The translations under genes and the position numbers were made by a program. The notes beneath the pieces are model-generated. The model did no database searches. It was not told the origin of the DNA and saw only the letters and a program-made list of their open reading frames with translations. A stretch of DNA of 64,000 nt from Verrucomicrobiales bacterium (GTDB taxonomy: Bacteria > Verrucomicrobiota > Verrucomicrobiia > Verrucomicrobiales > DEV007), in the NCBI GenBank assembly GCA_016795385.1, contig JAEUHI010000046.1, positions 124,001-188,000 on the forward strand, written 5' to 3'. Positions 29,520-37,090 of the stretch are shown in pieces. Numbering within the stretch: the first letter of the stretch is position 1; each line of letters begins with the position of its first letter.

Positions 29520-29596
29520 GTCTGGGAATGATGAATAGGGAATGCGTGCGGTGATGTCGATGAGAAATTGGAGCCGGACGCAATTAACGACGCAAT

Positions 29597-30652
29597 TCAA
29601 TCGCGACCGGTGGTCTGACGGCTTTCGATGACGCGGCGCTCTCGTTCGAGTTCGGCAATGAGTTCGGCCTCGGTCGGGAGAACCGTGCGGTATTTGGAGG
29701 CGAAGAGCTGTTCGCTGCCCTTGAGGACGGAATATTGGACGATGGTCTCGTCTTTATCGGCACAGAGGATGAGGGCAATGGTGGGGTTGTCGTCGGGTCC
29801 GCGTTTGAGATCGTCGAACATCCTCACATACATGTCGATCTGGCCGATGTCCTGATGGGTGAGCTTGGTCGTCTTGAGGTCGATGATCACGAAGCACTTC
29901 AGCACGTAATGGTAGAAGACCAGATCGAGGTAGAAATGGCTCGTCTCGGTGCTGATGCGCATCTGGCGAGCGACGAAAGAAAAGCCGTGACCCAATTCCA
30001 GGAGGAAACTCTGGAGCTGGGAGATAATGGCGGACTCCACTTCGGTCTCGGACGCGGACGGGGCTTCCGGCAGACCGAGGAATTCGAGCACGTAGGGATC
30101 CTTGATGAAGTCGCGGATGGAGGGTTTGAACGGGACCTCTTCAGGATTGGCGGCGGAACCGTCCCGGCTGGAGAGCAGGCGTTGGTAGGCGTGCGTCTCA
30201 ATCTGACGTTCCAAGGTGCGGGAACTCCAGTTCTCCTTTTCGGCTTGAGTGATGTAATAATCCCTGGCTTGGGCGGTCTCGACCCGCATGATGAGCCGAT
30301 GGTGGGTCCAGGTCAATTTGCTACGCAGTGCGTAGCAAATCTCAGGGTCAGGATAGGTGAGGTAAAATTGGCGGAAATTTCGGAGGTTGGCGTAGGAGAA
30401 TCCTCTTCCGAATTCAGAGGTTAGGGCCCGGGAGAGCGCCGGAAGCAATCCCTCTCCATAAGTCGCTTTTGCCGAGCCTCCCTGTTCCTCTTCCACGATC
30501 TGGCGGCCGATCTGCCAGTAGGCGGCGACCATGGCGGAATTGACGGCCGAGCAGGCCGCGTGTCGGGCCTGGGAAAGGATGGTCCGCACGTCGGTGAAGA
30601 AATCGGAGGACGGGATCAGGTCTTCGCTCATGGGAATCTTCCTCACTGGCAT
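29597..30652 (-). CDS. DUF1016 / YhcG-family PD-(D/E)XK nuclease protein
   Basis: 351 residues. The N-terminal DUF1016 domain (about 15-170) has AYWQIGRQIVEEEQGG and the SYANLRNFRQFY region. The C-terminal half is a PDDEXK nuclease: SHFYLDLVFYH followed by CFVIIDLKTTKLTHQDIGQ gives the D...DLK catalytic core. Start taken at the ATG at 30652, preceded by a purine-rich stretch; the longer reading would overlap the helicase gene end. Family members are nuclease-fold proteins of uncertain role, often in defence or mobile regions. Here it stands downstream of a UvrD helicase on the same strand. Co-function is possible but not shown. Confidence 0.85.
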   Translation of the reverse strand: MPVRKIPMSEDLIPSSDFFTDVRTILSQARHAACSAVNSAMVAAYWQIGRQIVEEEQGGSAKATYGEGLLPALSRALTSEFGRGFSYANLRNFRQFYLTYPDPEICYALRSKLTWTHHRLIMRVETAQARDYYITQAEKENWSSRTLERQIETHAYQRLLSSRDGSAANPEEVPFKPSIRDFIKDPYVLEFLGLPEAPSASETEVESAIISQLQSFLLELGHGFSFVARQMRISTETSHFYLDLVFYHYVLKCFVIIDLKTTKLTHQDIGQIDMYVRMFDDLKRGPDDNPTIALILCADKDETIVQYSVLKGSEQLFASKYRTVLPTEAELIAELERERRVIESRQTTGRD

Positions 30653-30702
30653 TGGTTCTTCTTTCTCTTCCCATCGCCGAAGGCAAAATCGCGGAGTTCG
30701 CC

Positions 30703-32724
30703 TCACCACCCCGTCCCGACCTTCCATTCCTCCATCAACTCGAGGGGAATCTCGTCGAGGAAGCGCGAGGGGCGCTGCAGGACTTCGCCGGTGAAGGAGC
30801 CGTGCCAGAGGAGCGGGTAGGTCAGGTAAAGCTCGTCCTTCGCCCGGGTCACGGCGACGTAGAAGAGGCGGCGCTCTTCCTCGAGGCCGCTCTGGTCCTC
30901 GTTATCCTCGTCGATGACGCGGTTGTTGGGGAACATGCCATCGGCGAGCCAGACGCAGAAGACGACCTTCCATTCGAGGCCCTTGGCCTGGTGGACGGAA
31001 CTGAGGCAGACGGATTCCTTGTCGGGCTGGTTGGCAGTGGCCTCGACGGCATCCTGTCCGGCGAGGAGGCTGAGCTGGCTGAGGAATTCGCCGAGATCAT
31101 CGAAGCGCTCGGCGTAGCGCTCGAGCTGGAGGAGATCCTGCTTGCGATGGTCGTAGTTGGTGAATTTCGCCTTCATGTAATCCTCGTAAACGCCGCCGAG
31201 GATGGAGGGCATCATCTTCGCGGGAGGTTTGGGGTAACCGCCGGCATCGACCAATTCGTCGAGGGTGTAGGCGAGCTGCTCCCAGCCGGTTTTGGCTTTG
31301 GCACCGACCTTGAACTTGAGAAGGGTCTCGGAGAAATTCACGACACTCTCGGTGGTGGCGAGCTCGCTGTGGCTCCATTCGCGCCAGAGGCTCTCGGCCC
31401 CTTTGTTTCCGATGCCGGGGAGCATGCGGACGAGGCGTTTGAAGGCGATCTCGTCGCGCCGGTTGAAGACGAGCTTCATGAAGGCCGCGGTGTCCTTGAT
31501 GTGGGCCTGCTCGAAAAAGCGGAGCCCGCTCGTGATGATGAAGGGGATCCCGCGCTTCGTCAGCTCGAGCTGGATTTCCATGGCGTGGAAATGGGCGCGG
31601 TAGAGCACGGCGATCTCGTTCAGCTCGATCCCATCGTCGCGCAACTCGAGGATGCGCTGGGCGACAAAAGCGGCCTGGGTGCCCGGATCCTGCATCGGGA
31701 CGAGGGCGGGCAGCGACTCGCGGTCGGGACGGGAGGGGGCGAGGTCCTTGCGGAATTGTTTCGTGTTCGGGGCGATCGCGGCGTTGGCGAGGGTGAGGAT
31801 CTCGGGGACGGAACGGTAGTTCGTCTCGATGACGTATTTTTTCGCGCCCTCGTAACGGTCGGTGAACTCGAGGATGTTGCGGAAGTCGGCTCCGCGCCAC
31901 GAATAAATCGATTGGGCGTCGTCGCCCACGACCATGACGTTGTTCTGCGGGGCTCCGAGGAGGTCGATGAATTCGGCCTGGAGCAGGTTGGTATCCTGAT
32001 ATTCATCGACGAGGATCCACTCGAACTGGTTCTGGTAGAGGCGGAGGATGTCCTTGCGCTCGCGGAAAAGCCGGAGCGGCTTTTCGAGGAGATCGTCGAA
32101 GTCCATCGAGTTGGTCTCGCGCTTTTTCCTCTCGTATTGTTTCTGGAGCGTCTCGATCTGGGGAGTGAGATGCCGGAAGTAGGGGTAACGGCGTTCGACA
32201 AGGTCGGAGATCTCCTCGCCGGTGTTGATCGAGAGGCTGAAAAGGTCTGCGAGAACCTCGGGCTTGGGGAAACGGACGGCCTTCGTGTCGATGCCGCTCT
32301 CCTCGACCGTGCCGGAGAGGAGTTCCTTCTGGTCCTCGCGATCCATGATCGTGAAGCCGGACTCCCAGCCGATTTCGCGGGCGTGTTTGCGGAGGATGCG
32401 ATTGCCGACCGAGTGGAAGGTGCCGCCCCAGAGATCGCGGAGATCGTAGGGGACGAGCTCGCCGACGCGCTCGAGCATTTCACGGGCGGCCTTGTTCGTG
32501 AAGGTGAGCAGGAGGATGTTGGCCGGACGCACCCCGTTGTCGAGGAGGTAGGCGACGCGGTAGGTGAGGGTGCGCGTCTTGCCGCTGCCGGCCCCGGCGA
32601 TGACGAGGGCGGGGCCCGGAGGCGCGGTCACCGCGGCGAACTGCTTTTCATTCAGCTCGGCGGCGTAGTTGATCTTCGATTGGGCATTCGCCGGCTGGCG
32701 ACTGACGGTGTATTCACGGGCCAT
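30703..32724 (-). CDS. UvrD/PcrA-type DNA helicase
   Basis: Superfamily 1A 3'-5' DNA helicase, 673 residues. Walker A GAGSGKT at 44-50; motif II VDEYQDTN with D240/E241; motif Ia LTFTNKAAREM; QSIYSWRGAD (motif III) ; ETNYRS (motif IV) ; SVHQAKGLEWKVVF (motif V) ; VAVTRAKDELYLTYP (motif VI). All motifs are intact, so an active translocase in repair or replication restart is expected. The C-terminus is short compared with PcrA/UvrD proteins that carry the RNA polymerase-binding tail. Name pcrA or rep cannot be decided from sequence alone. Confidence 0.92.
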   Translation of the reverse strand: MAREYTVSRQPANAQSKINYAAELNEKQFAAVTAPPGPALVIAGAGSGKTRTLTYRVAYLLDNGVRPANILLLTFTNKAAREMLERVGELVPYDLRDLWGGTFHSVGNRILRKHAREIGWESGFTIMDREDQKELLSGTVEESGIDTKAVRFPKPEVLADLFSLSINTGEEISDLVERRYPYFRHLTPQIETLQKQYERKKRETNSMDFDDLLEKPLRLFRERKDILRLYQNQFEWILVDEYQDTNLLQAEFIDLLGAPQNNVMVVGDDAQSIYSWRGADFRNILEFTDRYEGAKKYVIETNYRSVPEILTLANAAIAPNTKQFRKDLAPSRPDRESLPALVPMQDPGTQAAFVAQRILELRDDGIELNEIAVLYRAHFHAMEIQLELTKRGIPFIITSGLRFFEQAHIKDTAAFMKLVFNRRDEIAFKRLVRMLPGIGNKGAESLWREWSHSELATTESVVNFSETLLKFKVGAKAKTGWEQLAYTLDELVDAGGYPKPPAKMMPSILGGVYEDYMKAKFTNYDHRKQDLLQLERYAERFDDLGEFLSQLSLLAGQDAVEATANQPDKESVCLSSVHQAKGLEWKVVFCVWLADGMFPNNRVIDEDNEDQSGLEEERRLFYVAVTRAKDELYLTYPLLWHGSFTGEVLQRPSRFLDEIPLELMEEWKVGTGW

Positions 32725-32789
32725 CTTCCGGTGACCTTATGCCCCGGACCTCGTCCTTGCGCAAATAAAACGCCGTGACACCGCCTGAA

Positions 32790-34358
32790 TTACATCTTCC
32801 GGGCAGCGGCTTCCGCCAACTGACTGCGTTCGCCCCGCTCCAGGGTGACGTGCGTGCTGCACGCCTCGTCGCGGAGACGGTCGCGAGTGTAAACAAGACC
32901 GTTGCTAAGTCGATCCACATAAGGGTTGTCAATCTGGGCGGGATCACCCACGAGGACGAGCTTCGACCCCCGCGCCATGCGCGTGACGATGGTCTTCGCT
33001 TCCAGCGGCGTCAACTGCTGGGCCTCGTCGAGAATGAAAAAGCGGTTCGGGATGGAGCGGCCGCGGATGTAGCATAGGGCTTCGATCTCGATGAGCCCCG
33101 ACTCGAGGAAGGGATCGTAGCTGCGTTTGCCGCCGCCGGCCGGGGGGAACTCCGGGCCCCCCTTGCGCTGCGGGCGCTGGGCCTGCTTGCGTTTGGCCGT
33201 CCCTTGCTCGGGGGTGAGAAGAAATTCGAGGGCGTCGTAAACCGGTTTCAGCCAGGGATCGAGCTTTTCCTCGAGCGATCCGGGGAGGAATCCCAGGGTG
33301 TCACCCATGGGAATGACGGGACGGCTCACGGTGACCCCGTTATAGACCCCGTCAAAGGTCATGTGGAGGGCGGAGGCCACGGCGAGGAGCGTTTTTCCGG
33401 TGCCGGCCTGACCGTAACAGGTGACCAGGCTGATCTCGGGATTGAGGAGGGCGTCGAGGAAACACTGCTGCCCGAGATTGAGCGGACGGAGGGGCGCTCC
33501 GCGCTGGATGCGGATCTGCTCGGGGATGTTCAGCTTGTGAAAGGCCCCGTCGACACCCATGCGGGCCGGCATGGTCCGTTTGTCGCCGGCCTTGAGGAGG
33601 ACGTATTCGTTGGGGCTGATGCGGCGGACGTGCGAGGGCAGGTCGAGACCTCCGGTGGAGGCAAAACGCTGCAGGTCGTTCGGTTTGATCTCGACGACGA
33701 TGGGCGAGGCCGCCCCGACTTGGGCGCTGTCGACCTTGTCGTTCTGATAGTCTTCGCAGGGGATGCCGATGGCGTGCGCCTTGAGCTGGAGGTTCAGATC
33801 CTTGGTGACGAGGATGGTCGGCGCGGTATTCTTCTCCGCGATGAGCTGGGTGCAAATGAGGATGCGGTTGTCGTTCGAGATCTGGCCTTCGAAAACGGCG
33901 AGAAGCTCTTCGACCACGGCGCTCCGATTGGTCGCCGTGGGCTGGGCGGGGACGAGTCGCACCGAGCCTCCCTCGCGGTTGGGGATGCCGGTGGTCGCGT
34001 TTTCGGGATGTTTGGCGAAAAGCGCGGCGAGCTTGCGGTGGACGCTGCGGGCACTGGCGCCGCGCTCGGACTGTTCGTTCTTGAATTTGTCGAGCTCGCA
34101 GAGCACCTCGAGCGGAACGCAGACATGGTTGTCGCCGAAGCGGTCGAGGCAGTCCGGATCGTGAAGGAGGACGTTGGTATCGAGGACGAAATTCTTTCCG
34201 ATAGGCGAGGGGGCCTTGAGGCCGTTGCCGTAGAGGGGCTTTCGCTTGTGCTTCTCTTCGGCTTTCCGCTTTGGTCCTCCGTGGACGACAAACATCTCGG
34301 ATTGGAGGGGACCGTGGAGAGGACCGTTCGCGACGGTCTCGGAGGGGGTATCGGTCAT
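32790..34358 (-). CDS. PIN-PhoH fusion protein (PhoH2-like)
   Basis: 522 residues. N-terminal PIN nuclease domain begins NFVLDTNVLLHD (first Asp D60) and runs to about residue 205, with further acidic positions in PLEVLCELDKF and LVTKDLNL. The C-terminal PhoH ATPase has Walker A GQAGTGKT at 316-323 and Walker B FILDEAQ (444-447). The combination matches PhoH2-type proteins, reported as ATP-dependent RNA helicase/ribonucleases. A basic, Pro- and Gly-rich insert at about 386-412 sits inside the ATPase and looks like a disordered loop. A good promoter lies about 50 bases upstream. No small antitoxin gene is seen next to it. Confidence 0.88.
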   Translation of the reverse strand: MTDTPSETVANGPLHGPLQSEMFVVHGGPKRKAEEKHKRKPLYGNGLKAPSPIGKNFVLDTNVLLHDPDCLDRFGDNHVCVPLEVLCELDKFKNEQSERGASARSVHRKLAALFAKHPENATTGIPNREGGSVRLVPAQPTATNRSAVVEELLAVFEGQISNDNRILICTQLIAEKNTAPTILVTKDLNLQLKAHAIGIPCEDYQNDKVDSAQVGAASPIVVEIKPNDLQRFASTGGLDLPSHVRRISPNEYVLLKAGDKRTMPARMGVDGAFHKLNIPEQIRIQRGAPLRPLNLGQQCFLDALLNPEISLVTCYGQAGTGKTLLAVASALHMTFDGVYNGVTVSRPVIPMGDTLGFLPGSLEEKLDPWLKPVYDALEFLLTPEQGTAKRKQAQRPQRKGGPEFPPAGGGKRSYDPFLESGLIEIEALCYIRGRSIPNRFFILDEAQQLTPLEAKTIVTRMARGSKLVLVGDPAQIDNPYVDRLSNGLVYTRDRLRDEACSTHVTLERGERSQLAEAAARKM

Positions 34359-34406
34359 AACTTCTGTAAGTGAGTCCCTGAGGACGCTGACACCGGAGAT
34401 AGCGGG

Positions 34407-34435
34407 ATCTTGGCCAAAATGCTTCGGAATGTCAA
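34407..34435 (-). promoter_or_regulatory. Candidate sigma70-type promoter of the PIN-PhoH gene
   Basis: On the minus strand TTGACA (34435-34430) and CAAGAT (34412-34407) are separated by exactly 17 bases. The -35 box is perfect and the -10 box matches three of six. It lies 49 bases before the PIN-PhoH start and just after the stop of the phosphatase gene. Confidence 0.5.
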
Positions 34436-34453
34436 AAGATTCGGAAAATTAAA

Positions 34454-34930
34454 TCAAAATTCCGCTCCGACCGCCGCGCGGGAGCCGAGGGCGTGACCGG
34501 CGCGCAGATGCTGGATGAGTGACTCGACCTCCGTCTCGATCCGGGCAAGGGCGAGGGGTGGGGCGGTCTCATCGATATCGGGGACATTCCAATAGCGGAC
34601 CCGGTCGACCCAATGGGGAAACCGATCGCGCATCATGGGGCGGTGTTCGGACTCGTACAACGCCACGACGATGGAGGCCTCGGCCAGATCGCCCTCCACG
34701 AGCTTTTCCGGTGCTTGTCGCGTGAGGAGACGGGGCACCGACTGGACCTCGAGCCGGTCAGCCGCGTACGGAGAGAGCGGTGCTTCTTCAATGTGCGGGC
34801 GGAATCCCCGCGATTCGGCGCGCCAAGACAAACCGTGGCGCGGCGCGAGGAAATTGAACCAGGCCTCCGCGTAGCGGCTCCGATAAAAGTTACCGGTGCA
34901 GAGGAAGAGGACGGATTGCCAGTCTTTCAC
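34454..34930 (-). CDS. Low-molecular-weight protein-tyrosine-phosphatase-like protein
   Basis: About 158 residues from the GTG at 34930, chosen because the core begins only a few residues later (VLFLCTGNFYRSR). A TTG at 34966 would add 12 residues. The CxGNxxRS loop supplies the nucleophilic Cys and the phosphate-binding Arg, and WNVPDIDE gives the general-acid Asp region. Arsenate-reductase-type enzymes share this fold, and the sequence does not decide between them. Single gene upstream of PIN-PhoH. Confidence 0.75.
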   Translation of the reverse strand: MKDWQSVLFLCTGNFYRSRYAEAWFNFLAPRHGLSWRAESRGFRPHIEEAPLSPYAADRLEVQSVPRLLTRQAPEKLVEGDLAEASIVVALYESEHRPMMRDRFPHWVDRVRYWNVPDIDETAPPLALARIETEVESLIQHLRAGHALGSRAAVGAEF

Positions 34931-35025
34931 GTCGGCCAGTATGTACCGGGATCCGGCGGAAACCAATTAGGAAATGTTAAGGGTTTGACACCTTTACCGG
35001 CTCTGCGCGCGCTCCAAACGGACGC

Positions 35026-35406
35026 TCACGCTGCCGGGGCGATCTCATCGAGGACGCGGAGGAGGAGGGGAAGATTCACCGGCTTGGGCAGCACCATCTG
35101 GGTGCCGGCCTGAGCGACGGCGCCTTCGGAAAGTTCGGTGGAATCGACCAGCGCGGTCAGCATCACCACGGGGATCCGGGCGAGCAGGGGATTCGCCTGC
35201 AACTGCGCCTGCACGTCACCTCCGTCCATCTCCGGCATGACGACATCGAGGAGGATGGCGTCGGGACTGAACTCGCGGGCGGCGGCGACGGCCTTGGTCG
35301 AATCGTTTTCGATCCTGACCTCGAAGGCCCCTGAACGCTCGAGATTCATCTTGAGGAGTTCGGTGAACCCCGCCTCATCATCGACCAGCAGAATTTTTCG
35401 TGGCAT
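35026..35406 (-). CDS. Single-domain response regulator
   Basis: CheY-like receiver of 126 residues with the full acidic pocket (D9, D10), phospho-acceptor D54 in LLDVVMPEMDG, T84 and K108 (LPKP). There is no output domain, so it acts by protein contact or as a phosphate relay. It starts 30 bases after the histidine kinase stop on the same strand, making a two-gene signalling operon. Confidence 0.9.
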   Translation of the reverse strand: MPRKILLVDDEAGFTELLKMNLERSGAFEVRIENDSTKAVAAAREFSPDAILLDVVMPEMDGGDVQAQLQANPLLARIPVVMLTALVDSTELSEGAVAQAGTQMVLPKPVNLPLLLRVLDEIAPAA

Positions 35407-35436
35407 GGTGCGTTTGGGTTGGAATTGGCGTCGGTA

Positions 35437-36723
35437 TCAGGATGTCAGGTCGGAGGGACCGGTGTCAATCTCTTTCGGAGTTTCTTCGGTTTTTACGCGA
35501 CCGGTCACGGTGCGCACCTTCGCGGTTTCGAGTTTGGTGGGGAGGATGAGCCGTGCGACCGCGCCGGGGTCTTTTTCCCGGTTTTCGAGGGTGAGTTCGC
35601 CCCCGTGGAGTTCCACGATGCGCCTGGCCACGGAGAGCCCGAGTCCGGTTCCGACGCCGGTGGCTTTCGTGGTGAAGAAGGGATCGAACAGCCGGTTCGC
35701 ATCGGAGGGGGCGATGCCGTGCCCGTTGTCGATGATCTCGAGAATGACGACGCGGTCTCCGCTGCGAAAGACCTCGCGCTTGCGGGCTCCCTGGTTCTTC
35801 ACCACCTCCTCGAGCGACTCGGAGCGCGCCCGGATCTTGATCAGCTTCGACTCGACTCCGGCCATGGCGTGCACGGCGTTGATGATCAGATTGATGAGGA
35901 CTTGCTCGAACTTCGACATGTCGAGAAAGACCAGCGGCAGATCCTTCTCGATGCGCACGTTCACCTTGGTGTTCGAGCGCGTCAGCTCGTGTTTCACGAG
36001 AAGGAGGACTTCATCGATGACGCGCGAGAGCTGGGTCGGTTCGCGGGAAAGAGACCGTTGCGAGGAGAAATCGACAAGTCCCCGCACAATGCGGTCGGCG
36101 CGCTCGACGGCATCGCGCATCTGTTGGAGGATCTTTTCGACATTCGGGTCGTCGGGCTCAATGCCTTGGGAGAGGTAATCGACTCCCAGGAGAAGGAGGG
36201 CGAGCGGATTCTTCACCTCGTGGGCCACGCCGGCGGCGAGGCGGCCGATCGACTCGAGCTTCTCCGCCTGGATTAATTGCATCTGAGTCTGCTGCAATTC
36301 CTGATTCGCCTGGACGAGGTGTCGATTGAGGCGTTCGAGCTGCTCGCGGGATTTCACCTGTTCGGTGATGTCTTCGCTGATGCCGACGACGAGGAGGCGT
36401 CCGCTCTCCTTGTCGTGCACGGGGATCTTCACGGTGCGCAGGTGCACCTCGCGTCCGTTCTTGGTCTCGATGATCTCCTCGGGCACCTTCATGAGGCTGC
36501 CTCGCTTGATCACCGCTTTGTCGACGCTGCGGAAGTAGTCCGCGGACTCCTGCGAGAAGAGATGGTAATCGTTTTTCCCAAGGGCCTTTTCGGCCCGGAT
36601 GGTCGTCACTTCCTCCTGCTTCTTGTTCCAGAGAATGAAACGGAAATCGTCGGTGGCGTCCTTCGCGAAGAGCGCGACCGGCAGATTATCGAGGACGGAT
36701 TCGACGATGCTGTGCTCTTCCAT
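35437..36723 (-). CDS. PAS-domain sensor histidine kinase
   Basis: 428 residues from the ATG at 36723; a GTG nine codons upstream is an alternative. Residues about 3-125 form one PAS domain with a PAC-like end (VVGISEDITEQ). A coiled helix follows, then HisKA with AAGVAHEVKNPL (phospho-acceptor H168). The HATPase domain has N, G1 (DNGHGI), F (FDPFFTTK) and G2 (GTGLGLS) boxes. No membrane segment was seen, so it is a soluble sensor. The signal is unknown. Paired with the receiver downstream. Confidence 0.9.
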   Translation of the reverse strand: MEEHSIVESVLDNLPVALFAKDATDDFRFILWNKKQEEVTTIRAEKALGKNDYHLFSQESADYFRSVDKAVIKRGSLMKVPEEIIETKNGREVHLRTVKIPVHDKESGRLLVVGISEDITEQVKSREQLERLNRHLVQANQELQQTQMQLIQAEKLESIGRLAAGVAHEVKNPLALLLLGVDYLSQGIEPDDPNVEKILQQMRDAVERADRIVRGLVDFSSQRSLSREPTQLSRVIDEVLLLVKHELTRSNTKVNVRIEKDLPLVFLDMSKFEQVLINLIINAVHAMAGVESKLIKIRARSESLEEVVKNQGARKREVFRSGDRVVILEIIDNGHGIAPSDANRLFDPFFTTKATGVGTGLGLSVARRIVELHGGELTLENREKDPGAVARLILPTKLETAKVRTVTGRVKTEETPKEIDTGPSDLTS

Positions 36724-36800
36724 GATCCCGGCTAGGGGATCAGGATACACGAAAGGCCATCCCGATGGGAAGCAAAAGGAAGCCGGGACACGATCCGGAC

Positions 36801-36983
36801 TCAGCGGAAATCGCGATAATGGCTGCGCATCCGGTCGGTGGCCTCGACAGGTGAGAGGGAGGGCGGGGGCGTGTAGGTGCCATCTCCGGCAGCGTTGCCA
36901 CTGTTCGAGGCACAGGAGGTGAGGCCGATCGTCGATGCAAGCGAGGAGAGCAGCAGCAGAGCGTGGAGAACAAACGATTTCAT
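36801..36983 (-). CDS. Small lipoprotein
   Basis: 60 residues. The signal (MKSFVLHALLLLSSLASTIG) ends in the lipobox LTSC. The mature part is short, Pro/Ser-rich and ends RSHYRDFR. No family was recognised. The start at 36983 was chosen because it puts the hydrophobic segment at the N-terminus. It is divergent from the PVC haem protein gene. Confidence 0.6.
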   Translation of the reverse strand: MKSFVLHALLLLSSLASTIGLTSCASNSGNAAGDGTYTPPPSLSPVEATDRMRSHYRDFR

Positions 36984-37055
36984 GGGAGAAGGATGAGCAG
37001 ATTTCCTTCCGGGAATCAACTTGAAAAGCGATCCCCGACCCACGTCAAAACGGGA

Positions 37056-37069
37056 GCGACAATTGTCGC
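37056..37069. promoter_or_regulatory. 14-bp perfect palindrome between divergent genes
   Basis: GCGACAATTGTCGC lies 21 bases before the start of the PVC haem protein gene and 72 bases before the divergent lipoprotein gene. Its position suggests an operator for one or both. Perfect 14-bp palindromes occur a few times by chance in 64 kb, so only the location raises its value. Confidence 0.4.
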
Positions 37070-37090
37070 CGGTTCTGCCACGATGGGTGA

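Noticed and set aside
30652-32778. Plus-strand ORF of about 708 codons opposite the helicase gene
   Set aside because: Low-complexity Glu/Gly/Val-rich translation; the minus strand holds all UvrD motifs.
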